From NCBI GenBank assembly GCA_030267965.1, contig BRYA01000542.1, forward strand, positions 1 through 17,641: a stretch of DNA of 17,641 nt, read 5' to 3'. This document shows, one piece after another, positions 1 through 8,535 of this stretch. Under the pieces are notes generated by a model, which did not search any database, was not told the DNA's origin, and was given only the letters and a program-made list of their open reading frames with translations. The DNA is from Triparma columacea. Taxonomy: Eukaryota; Sar; Bolidophyceae; Parmales; Triparmaceae. Positions within the stretch are counted from its first letter, which is position 1, and each line of letters begins with the position of its first letter. The position numbers and the translations under genes were made by a program.

Positions 1-94
1 TAACCCTAACCCTAACCCTAACCCTAACCCTAACCCTAACCCTAACCCTAACTCTAACCCTAACCCTAACCCTAACCCTAACCCTAACCCTAAC
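1..94. repeat. Telomere repeat array (CCCTAA)n
   Basis: About 16 tandem copies of CCCTAA read on the + strand (TTAGGG on the other), starting at base 1. With the C-rich strand reading 5'->3' inward, this is a left chromosome end. One unit, at 52-57, is CTCTAA instead of CCCTAA; all other units are exact. The array ends abruptly at a satellite unit that shares its last bases. TTAGGG is the telomere type of animals, fungi and many protists including diatoms, so it does not identify the organism alone. Confidence 0.97.
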
Positions 95-420
95 ATCTCC
101 ATTATACTCACAAATCACTTTAACACTACCACAACTCTTCAAAACTTCATACACATCTACTACATCTCCATTATAATCACAAATCACTATAACACTTCTG
201 CAACTCTTCAAAACTCAATACACACTTACTACATCTCCATTATACTCACAAACCACGATAACGCTGCCACAACTCTTCAAAACTCCATTCATATCTACTA
301 CACTCCAACAATACTCACAAATCACTATAACCTTCTCACAATACATCAACTTCACTTCTCAAATACTCACAAACTACTTTAACACTCCCACAATACTCAA
401 TATACACCTAAAACACTACA
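93..420. repeat. 69-bp subtelomeric satellite, 4-5 decaying copies
   Basis: Units begin at 93, 162, 231 and 300, a period of exactly 69 bp. Each opens with ACATCTCCATTATACTCACA or a close variant and contains a CACAACTCTTCAAAACT-like core. The first three units are near identical. The fourth (300 to about 351) keeps only the first half well, and a fifth, shortened copy runs from about 352 to 410. The tract is very A/C-rich and almost free of G on the + strand, with no reading frame of note. The rest of the gap up to 497 is AT-rich and shows nothing further; it should hold the 3' UTR of the first gene. Confidence 0.85.
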
Positions 421-497
421 CAATTATCATTACAATACCAAATCAAATCAATTTGTTCTACAAATGTTGCTGCCCTATTAGTCACTCCCCATCCTCA

Positions 498-3416
498 TCA
501 TCTCTCGGCACCAACCCTGCTTACTTTAGCCTTTCCACCTCCTGCCCCTATAATAACTCCATCATCAGCGCCTCCAAGACTTGCTCTCCTAATACTTGCT
601 CTCAAAGTACCTGCTAGACCACCCTCAGCTTCAGCATCAACGCTAGCTCTCCTAACACTCTCTTTCCTTCTAGCATCTCCTTCTGCTGGAATGAACTCTA
701 CAGGCACTGTAGCCTTTATGACATCAGTCCACCACTCTGGCTGCTCCTCTTCCCATTTAGCCCAGTTTGACTCAATCCACTTTCTTAACTCGCCTTCAAT
801 TGAGACCCAATGATGCCTGGAGCTTCCAAACACTACAATCTTAATAGCATCACTTCCTCCTTCAAGGAAGTATGCCATTGACATATCCTTTGACCTTTGT
901 GTATCCCAGAAGGTGTGCAAGTACTCCCTCTCAATGGTAAAAAAGAAAACAGCAAGGCATAGTGTAGTTATTGGTATGATATACTTCACTATAAATAATG
1001 CAATATTAATCGGGTTGTCATCTACATAAAGAGAAAATAGATATATATATATTGACACTGGTAGACTTACCATTGTCAATAGAATACCAAACAACCAATA
1101 AGATCCCCCAACTTCATTAGGATGTCTAAAATGCGCAATTGATGTGAAGTCTGTAATGATCTTTACCATCACTCGGAAAATAATACTATTTGCAATCTCA
1201 GCCTTGCCCCCAAACGGTATCCAGTACCAAAAGTCTCCCCTCAATATCTTAACCAATAAGTAGAGACCAAGGTCGGCTCCAATGTAGAAAAAGGCCCATC
1301 TACCACTAATCAACCCAAGAAGAACTATTGTTGTACACCTTATGAGAAGCATTCCTGCAGTGAACAGCAACATAGACACAAACACTGCTGTTCTCTTGCT
1401 TGCTTTTGCTGGTATATACCCATAGAAGTCAGGCACTTGCTCTCTGTTAATTGGGTCTGTGTCCCAGTCATAACTAATTGTTGCTGAGGCAAAGCCTGTG
1501 GTAATTGCTGACACTGCAACTGAAAGCCATGCTGTAGTTTTAACATATTTGTCACTGGTTGATATAGCCATAAGTTGGATGATCACTCCAGGGATTGCCT
1601 CAGCAAACATCTCTATCCCTTTCATGACTGTCATCTCAAACATTGGTTTAAGTGCAGTTCCAACCTCTTGCTTTGCTCCAGTTGCTACCCTGTAAGCATC
1701 AACTGCAGGCTTGTACCCAAGCAAGATTGGAATACACTCCCGCACCACCCTCTTCATCCCTAACTTCCTGTTAATGTTCCAAACAGAAAATATTTGAAGC
1801 CCAATTGAGGCTACCAAACTTGCCAAAGAAGCGTTAAAGTACCCATACTTCTTACCTTTCCAAAACATGTAAGTCACATACACATCAGTCAGCAAATCAG
1901 TCATGCTTGTGACGGCACCAAAGGTAACCCTTGCCTTTAAGCCAAGTTTGCTGTTCCTAAACAGCTTAACCACAATTACTTCGAGCATGGGCCTTAACCA
2001 CACCTGATCTCTCATGATTTTTTGCACTTCAGTGAACCGCCCACTCCACTCGTCTACAGCATGCTTTGCTGTTAGTGTTGTCATTGTGATAACTTTCAGT
2101 GCACTTCCAATCTCCAAGCCTCTTGCTTCCTCCAAACTCCCAACTTCCCCTTCATTTGTTGCTCGTCGCCTCAGCTTATTCCTTATAATCGCGCACAACA
2201 TTGTTTTGACAAACCTGTTTTGCTTCTCAAGCTCTTGCATTGCCCTATTTTTGGCTATGAACTCCTTTACTACCGCATCTTTGTTCTCAACAACTTTGAT
2301 CCCCTTAATCATCTCCATCAGCTGCTCCCCAAACCTTCTCCCATCCTCCTCTACTGCCTCAGCACTTCCCAAAAGGTTATCAAAGTAGTAGGCAGCATCT
2401 GTTGTGGTCCCAAGTAGTTTCTTAGCGCTCACTTTAGCAGCTCTTCTGCTCACAGCTTTACCAAGCTCAATCTTAGTAATAAGATCCACACTGGACTTCT
2501 TCTCACCCACGTTGGAAATTCTAATTGCAGTAGTTTCTGATACCTCTTCTATCTCACTGACAGGCCTAGAAATTATCACTATTGTCTTCTCATCTGCTCT
2601 GTACAAGTTCATCCTAGAGAAGAATTCCCTATCTGCTGCCATGTCACCAAGTTTGCTGACTTGACTGTCGGGTTTGCTTGTATTTGACCTGCCAATCACA
2701 CTTGTGCTTTGCCTGCCGATCTTGCTTTTGACGTGATCAATGAGTTTACTGTTCAGCAGTTTTTTCCTCACTTCCATCTCGAAGCTGCTCCGTTCTCTCT
2801 CCATAAGCCTCTCAATGTTTTTGTCTAACCTGTTGACATCCCAGAAGAATGCTGCAACCTCCTCAAATCCTGCTCTAACATTAACAGAAACCCTTCCCCA
2901 TCCCTTTCCGCCATCTTCGGCCCTTACCCCTGGTTGGAAGACGTCAAACAGTACCATTGTTTTGGTCAGGCTATCCATCTTGAGTTTCCTCGCCTTCCCG
3001 ACGATCTTTGACCTCCTCTCGAAGTCTTGCCTGATCCTGTCATCAATGACGATGATGCCCCCTCCTTCCCCTCCATCTCCCTCTTCACCTAAAGCGAGGG
3101 CCTCATTGTTTCCTACTTCCCCACGTTCAGTTACGATGTCCACAACAGCCTCGCTTGCTCTTTCAGTAACGACACCACTTGCCCTCTCAACCTCAGTTGC
3201 TTCCCCTCCCTTTGCTGAAGAAGCCTTGAGCACATCATTCTCTCTTGCGAGAGTCTCGACCTTGGCCTCGAGGACCTCGTTCGCCTTCATAAGCACACCA
3301 TTTGCCTTCGTCAGCGCACCGTTTGCAACGAGGAGTTGTTTGTTCTGCTTAATAATCTCCTCGATCGTGACGACATCACCCTCAAGGCCAACATCTGCTT
3401 CAACCTCACTCTCCAT
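498..3416 (-). CDS. START-like + XKR-like multi-pass membrane protein, 972 aa
   Basis: Intronless 972-aa reading frame. The ATG at 3416 (MESEVEADVG) is chosen; 22 further open codons upstream have no ATG. Regions seen: a leucine-zipper coiled coil at 28-63; an acidic Gly/Glu linker around 95-120; a START-like region at about 150-345 (RVSVNVRAGFEEVAAFFWD, then EFFSRMNLYRADEKTIVI and SRPV); a Lys-rich helical linker at 360-490; about eight hydrophobic spans between 497 and 828; and a cytosolic tail with PEWWTDVIKATVP and two RRAS motifs at 922-947. The spans recall XK-related proteins: TDLLTDVYVTYMFW in the first and EAIPGVIIQLMAI near 606 match the D-x-x-TD and E-x-x-PQ-x-x-LQ style of that family. 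Known XKR proteins include lipid scramblases; START domains bind lipids. A lipid-sensing or lipid-moving role is inference. Codons are AT-richer than in all other genes here, and the stop lies about 400 bp from the telomere repeat. The open frame is secure; the domain names are tentative. Confidence 0.85.
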   Translation of the reverse strand: MESEVEADVGLEGDVVTIEEIIKQNKQLLVANGALTKANGVLMKANEVLEAKVETLARENDVLKASSAKGGEATEVERASGVVTERASEAVVDIVTERGEVGNNEALALGEEGDGGEGGGIIVIDDRIRQDFERRSKIVGKARKLKMDSLTKTMVLFDVFQPGVRAEDGGKGWGRVSVNVRAGFEEVAAFFWDVNRLDKNIERLMERERSSFEMEVRKKLLNSKLIDHVKSKIGRQSTSVIGRSNTSKPDSQVSKLGDMAADREFFSRMNLYRADEKTIVIISRPVSEIEEVSETTAIRISNVGEKKSSVDLITKIELGKAVSRRAAKVSAKKLLGTTTDAAYYFDNLLGSAEAVEEDGRRFGEQLMEMIKGIKVVENKDAVVKEFIAKNRAMQELEKQNRFVKTMLCAIIRNKLRRRATNEGEVGSLEEARGLEIGSALKVITMTTLTAKHAVDEWSGRFTEVQKIMRDQVWLRPMLEVIVVKLFRNSKLGLKARVTFGAVTSMTDLLTDVYVTYMFWKGKKYGYFNASLASLVASIGLQIFSVWNINRKLGMKRVVRECIPILLGYKPAVDAYRVATGAKQEVGTALKPMFEMTVMKGIEMFAEAIPGVIIQLMAISTSDKYVKTTAWLSVAVSAITTGFASATISYDWDTDPINREQVPDFYGYIPAKASKRTAVFVSMLLFTAGMLLIRCTTIVLLGLISGRWAFFYIGADLGLYLLVKILRGDFWYWIPFGGKAEIANSIIFRVMVKIITDFTSIAHFRHPNEVGGSYWLFGILLTMVSLPVSIYIYLFSLYVDDNPINIALFIVKYIIPITTLCLAVFFFTIEREYLHTFWDTQRSKDMSMAYFLEGGSDAIKIVVFGSSRHHWVSIEGELRKWIESNWAKWEEEQPEWWTDVIKATVPVEFIPAEGDARRKESVRRASVDAEAEGGLAGTLRASIRRASLGGADDGVIIGAGGGKAKVSRVGAER

Positions 3417-4407
3417 GATGACCTCGACGGGGTGCTGAAAATCTGCGTTGCATGGTCGACGTGCGAAAAAATTGCAGCGCAACAGCGTTATTTGGTGTGA
3501 GTAATGGTGCAGTGACTTTAAATTTTCGTACGGACGAATTTAAAAATTAGACAATTTTGTCCTTGTCATGGGCATTTCAGAAGGCTGTTTTGGGGCCTGA
3601 TTCGACCAGCCTCAAGACAGCCCGAACTCTCAAGATTGTGGTCCAACGATGTGTTCCCTTTCCTCTCTTGTGACCCTCAAGAGCCCTCCTGCACCCCGTG
3701 CCCCCCTCCTCCGTCCAACCGACAGCCACGCTTACCTCCTCGCCACCCGCTTTGTCACCCCACTACTCCAAGTGTCCCAAGAAGTTCTCCCAACTTCGAG
3801 CCTTCGGTACCTCCTGCAGATAAATATGCACTTACAGCCGTATAGCTCCCCCCAAAACGTAGCTCGCGAGTGTATATCAACGTCTTCGGCGCAGAGAAGT
3901 CCTGCTTTTTCTGGTTCTCTCGCGCTGTGCAGCTTTTAGAAGCGAACCAAATTTGCCTTCTCTTCCTTCATTTAATCGACCTCAAGACTCACTAACGGCG
4001 TACACCATAAAATGAAATCATGTTCGGCACACGCAAGAAAAAGTATTGAGGATAGTTATTTTCAGCAAACGTGTTACCCATATTTCGTTGGCGTTAAGTA
4101 GCCAACCCTTCTGAAGAGTTCAGCCCCTTCTTGTTAGCCCCCTCCTGACCTTCTGGACCGCGTCCTCGACGTCCCTGGCGTCTATCTTGATGTTCGCCCT
4201 CTTCACGGCCTCCCAAACGGGCGCTCATGGCCTTGAAGACTGCCTTCGTCGGGCCGTCGTCCTCCCCCTCCTCTCTCACTGCCGCAGCGTCGCACCACAC
4301 CGCCCCCAGGCACCCCCTTACGAACCTGACCTTGCACGCCACCTCCACGTTCCCGTCGTCCCCCGGCAGCTCCCCCCCCCCCCTTCCTCATAGCCTCCCA
4401 TCTGTGT
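3417..4407. other. Intergenic stretch upstream of the membrane protein gene
   Basis: The side next to 3416 should hold the promoter of the minus-strand gene. It contains an imperfect inverted repeat at 3517-3545 with arms AAATTTTCGT and ACGAATTT around ACGG. From 3600 to 4010 the DNA is C-rich on the + strand; a 96-codon frame at 3649-3939 (+) has no recognisable domain, and nothing better is seen on the other strand. From about 4120 the minus strand becomes coding-like but frame-broken (separate entry). Confidence 0.5.
3517..3545. promoter_or_regulatory. Imperfect inverted repeat upstream of the 972-aa gene
   Basis: AAATTTTCGT, ACGG spacer, ACGAATTT: 5-bp perfect inner arms (TTCGT/ACGAA) extended by AAATT/AATTT with a 2-base bulge. 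It lies 101 bp upstream of the chosen ATG at 3416. It could be a protein-binding palindrome or a weak hairpin in the 5' leader. No known factor is recognised. Confidence 0.25.
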
Positions 4408-4429
4408 CTACCTTCTTGGCCCTTGACAA
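4120..4429 (-). pseudogene. Frame-broken coding-like tract, unknown family
   Basis: Four consecutive minus-strand stretches look protein-coding but sit in shifting frames: LSRAKKVDTD after an AG at 4430-4431, WEAMRKGGGG, then ELPGDDGNVEVACKVRFV running on to AVFKAMSA, and last VWEAVKRANIKIDARDVEDA ending at TGA 4120-4122. Frame changes fall near 4400, in a 12-base C run at 4372-4383 and near 4215. It overlaps the last 22 bp of the EEP gene. It may be a decayed gene end, an alternative 3' exon of the EEP gene, or an intact gene with sequencing errors in homopolymers. No family recognised. Confidence 0.35.
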
Positions 4430-6032
4430 CTGTTAAATCGTCTTCTGAAGTCCTCCTTTTTCCCTCCTTCCCCTTCTCCCACTAGCATTATGTCTGCCCA
4501 TAACGGATTATGGTCGCTCACCTGTTTCTCATAAAACCTCGATTCTCTCCCCTCCACCTTCACGCCCTTCCTGCTTACCCATATCCAGTCGATTGCACGG
4601 CCACACTCTTCCGTCTCGCTGAAGGCGTTGAATGTTTTTATCGGCCCGACATGTTCAGTCTCTGAAAAGAAGAAGGTATCTGCAAGTGTCTCGTTCAAGG
4701 CATACCATGCAGGGCTCCCAACGTACGTGTTGAAGTCGCCCGTGAGTATGAATGGGTAGGAGTTTGACTCCTTCATCTTTGGTATGATTCTCTTGGTGAT
4801 TATTTGGGCTGGATGGGGATGGCAAGTGTAAGTGAGCGACCTTCCCCCACACCAAACCAAAACCAGAGAAAAAATAAACCCGAAACGACATTATCTCCCC
4901 CCTCCTCTGCCACCCCTTGTCTTACCTCCACCGTTCCTTGCCATGTCCCCAACATGATCCAAGTGCGTGTTGATAAAATTGAACCCTCCCCCTCCCTCCA
5001 CTACCCTAAACGTTCCTTGCGTAGCAACTCTCGTGCACCCTGCCCCCCATTCCTTCGCAATTCCTCCAGGTTTTCCATCCCTGCTCAGCCACGTCGTGTT
5101 CGCGTTTCCCATGTACTCCACCTTCATTAAGTCAAACATTATCGGGGAGTACTCGTCGCCCCAGTTGAAGGGGACGACGATGAGAGCAACTACACCGTAC
5201 GCATAAACGAGGGCCAATACTAACGCAACAACGAGTAAACCCGCTTTTCTTTGACTTCCTATGCAAGCGACCTGGAGGAGGCTGCCAACAATTCCTATCA
5301 CGGGTCCTCCCCAAAAGTACCGCAAACTCCAACTGCACCCCTTCACAGCCAGCCCCGTTTGCCAGACAATGTCATATACCAGTAACGCAAGGAACGCCGC
5401 ATTAAGCTTGAGTAATCGGACCCCCCCCCTTCCCCCCCCTCCTTCGCCCCCAACTATCCTTCTAAAAGCAACGAGCCCAAGTGCCCCCATAACAATAGTC
5501 CCGAAAAGCCCCGCCGTAAGCTCCTGGAGCTTTTCCATTCCGTCAGGCCCGCTCCTAGACTCCCCGATCCACTTCCACTCCCTCCCCAGCATGCAGCTTA
5601 AGTCATGCGCTTGCCAGACCTTCACCTGTCATGATGGGAAAGTTGGTGAGAACAATAAAGCACACGAACTCACGAACTCACCACACCCCATCTTTCCGTT
5701 ACTTGCTACTTTCCTTCCACACTTGCCGCAATCCTTACCTCCTGCAACCCCAAGACTTGTGGCTGTACATCCTCTGAGATCACCCTCGCTAAGCGCTCCC
5801 TCCTTTCCCACCACTGGAACTCTTGATCATCTTGCATACTCGTGAATGGGACTGATGGCGGACATTTGCAGTCGAAGCGAATGTTGTAGCTGAGGACCCG
5901 CAGAGGGTTTCCATGATGTTGCATTTCAGACAAACCTATGGTCGTGGGATCATTTGAACGAACGCCATTACCGCAACTTTCGTCCTCCTGTCTGCATGAT
6001 GACTCCCCCGCATCCCTTTCTTTCTCCTCCAT
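4408..6032 (-). CDS. EEP-fold endonuclease/exonuclease/phosphatase with nested membrane segment
   Basis: Three exons: 6032-5739, 5625-4926, 4808-4408; 464 aa. The introns (113 and 117 bp) are GTAAGG...ACAG and GTAAGA...CCAG and keep frame, restoring the family motifs LGLQE|VKVWQ and ARNGG|AQII. Catalytic motifs are all present: SYNIRF (N50), QE (E98), THLDHVG (H319), GDFN (D356/N358), IDWIW (D405) and SDH (429-431). EEP enzymes use these to cleave phosphodiester or phosphate-ester bonds in nucleic acids, inositol lipids or sphingomyelin; the substrate here cannot be told. Residues about 128-253 form an insertion with four hydrophobic spans (about 135-153, 171-187, 203-220, 226-250) set between the RSGPDG region and GDEYSPIMFD, which are normally close together. 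This would make it an integral membrane enzyme. No signal peptide is seen. It is divergently paired with the ankyrin-TPR gene. The last residues after WADIML are low in similarity and the true 3' end may differ. Confidence 0.85.
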
Positions 6033-6281
6033 GAAGCCCTTCTTCCTCTCTTTATGTTTTCATTTTGCCATTTCATTCCACCAACTCTCCTCTCACTATC
6101 CTTTTCGAACTTCGCCTCCCAAACCGCTCTCCTCCTCGGACGCACAACGTGTATCAACGAGTTGGATTGACTGTCCTTGAAAACGTCTCCTTCCCCCCTC
6201 AATTTTATCCCCGCTCCAACTGCCTTAACTTCGGAAATACTCTCAAAGAATTCCCAACTAGCATTCTAGACCCTCCTTTCC

Positions 6282-8443
6282 ATGGATCCCTCGCCAGAGC
6301 ATGCCATCACCTCTCATCCGACACAAAAATTAGCCCCTACCCTTGAAGAAATCAAGTTTTCTGTGGGGGTTGCAGAGGCGCAGGTAAGTTTAGTCCCAAC
6401 TTTCATACTAAATGCATCCGGTGCCTGACTCTAGCGCTCCCTCGCTTATATGATGTCCCCGTCTATCGCACCCAGAGGGCTCCTATCGCATTAGCCCCGC
6501 TGCGATGGAATTTAGTGAAACTAGGCAGGAAGTGGGATGCCAAGATCTCCACCTTTATGGCGCAAGCGACGCAGCAGAAGTCGGACCTTATCAAGGCTCA
6601 CCGTCAAAAAATGAGCAAGCACAATAAAAAGTCGAAACAGGCTTTTGAGAAGGCCAAGGAAGCCACCCCGATAAACAAGCGGCTCGCCATGATGCAGAAG
6701 TCCTATGAGAACTTAATGTTCGCCAAGCAGACCAACCGAGCAGAGTCCCTAAAGCGAAGGCTTGATCCCATGGTGAGCTCTTTCTACAAGAAGGAATTGG
6801 CGACGCATATCTCAGCGGCGAGGAAGGAGACCACTCGGCTCAAGGGCACCATGGAGGGGGAGAGGGCCAAGCTCGACGTGGAGCTCGAGCACCAGGTCAA
6901 GAGAATGATGGCAGACAAGGACGCTGACCTGAAGTTTGCCAGGAGGAAGAATGCTAGGTCGTCCGACGACCCTTTCTCTCTTCATTTCGCTGCCATATCG
7001 GGGGAAATGACTCGGCTTGAAACAATGCTGAAGAGGTGAGAAAGAATAAAAAAGAATATAACAACTCGTTGGCGCTGCCCACCTGCACCCTCTCAAGCTC
7101 CTCGCCGTGTCGATCGTCCCCCCCTTGCAGGCCGAAGATCCTCAAGAACATTGACATGAGGGACCCTGATAGTGGTTGGACCGCTCTGCACTTTGCCGCC
7201 CGCAACGGGCAGGTGGAATTCGCCCGTCGGCTGCTGGAGGCCAAGGCCGACGTCAACGCTTTGGGTCCGAGCGACGAGACGCCTCTTCACCTCGCGTCGG
7301 GGTGGGGAACGAAGGAGACGGTTGGGCTGCTTCTGCAGTGCGGGGCGGATAAGACCATGAAATACCTTGGCAAGACGCCCCTCACGATCGCCAAGGAAAA
7401 CATGAGGGAAGACATTGCGAAGCTCTTGGCTGGATGGATGAGGGTTGGGCTAGGATACAAGAAGATGGCAGAGCTGTCGGAGCCCCCTCCAAAGGATTAC
7501 AGCGAGGAATCTGACAGCAGAATAGCCACTCAGCTACGCGCCCTCGACATGAAGATAGCCCTAAGCGGCCGCTTCCACACCGGTCTGGTCCACTCTTACT
7601 CGAAGCTGGTTAAATTATACAGGGAGGGTTCCCCCCCCCGCTGGGAGGAGGCAATAGAGAGTGGCAAGAGGATTGTGGAGATTCGCAGGCACGCCCTCCA
7701 AAGCGTCAGTGAGGGCGGGGACGGAGTGGAGGAAAATGTGATGCTCGCTGCCGCCATGAACAATCTCGGAGAGCTCTGCCACGCCGCGGAGGACTACCCT
7801 AACGCGAAGCGTTATTTGTCCGCCGCCTTGGAGACCATGACTAACCTTCGGGGGGCGGACCACCAGTCGACTCTCCCGGTGCTTTTGAACTATGCGAACC
7901 ACCTTCTGGAGTCCGGGGCGTACGATGACGCGAGACCGCTGCTCACGAGGTACTGCGAGACCCAGCGCAAGCTCCACACGCACGAGGTGAGTCGCAGCAA
8001 AGCGAGGCAAGGTGGGGGAAAGCTCTTTTAAGCAGACGGCTCTCCATATAGACGACAATGCCAACTCCTTATCCCCTATCCCCCCTTCCCTTGCCCAGAT
8101 GGGCTCGCCTTCCCTCGCCCTCGTCCCTACTCTGGACCTCCTCTCCTACTGCTGCCTCCTCTGCGGTCGTTACGACGAGAGCTGGTCCCACCTTTCCCTT
8201 GGCACATCCATCGTTTCCTCCAATCTCGGTGGGGAATGCTTTGAAATGGCGGAGAGGCACGAGAAGGCTGGTTTCTTGATGTTTTGTAAGGGGGAGCGGA
8301 AAAGAGCTGAAATGGAGTACCTTCAAGCCAAGAGGATACTCGAGATCCACGGGAGGGAGGAGTTCGACGATGATGTTATGAGGCTGGAGAACAACATTGC
8401 GGTGACACTTTGTGCGGGGAGGCCGGAATCGCTCAAGTTTTAG
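6282..8443 (+). CDS. Ankyrin-repeat plus TPR protein, 620 aa
   Basis: Four exons: 6282-6383, 6476-7035, 7131-7986, 8099-8443, with introns of 92, 95 and 112 bp. Donors are GTAAGT, GTGAGA and GTGAGT; acceptors CCCAG, TTGCAG and GCCCAG; all phases agree. Order of parts: a 34-residue start exon, a Lys-rich helical region at about 50-195 (likely coiled coil), three to four ankyrin repeats at about 199-320 (SGWTALHFAARNGQVEFARR, DETPLHLASGWG, GKTPLTIAKENM), then kinesin-light-chain-like TPR helices to the end (AAAMNNLGELCHAAEDYPNA is typical). Both repeat types are protein-binding scaffolds with no catalysis; partner and location are unknown. The second ankyrin helix pair is split by intron 2. Convergent with the kinase gene, 92 bp between stops. 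The first exon is the least certain part. Confidence 0.85.
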
Positions 8444-8535
8444 GAAGTAGATGTATGTTGTATTTCAATGCATTCTTTCACCTCTCTTATTTGTTCAAGC
8501 ATATACCTTCGCCCCTTTTCCCCCTCCCCCCTACC

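Noticed and set aside
2740..3438. + strand frame of 232 codons opposite the membrane protein N-terminus
   Set aside because: Ser/Pro/Thr-rich shadow of the acidic coiled-coil coding region; no start context or domain.
3649..3939. + strand 96-codon frame in the intergenic gap
   Set aside because: No recognisable domain, no splice or promoter support; C-rich DNA gives few stops by chance.
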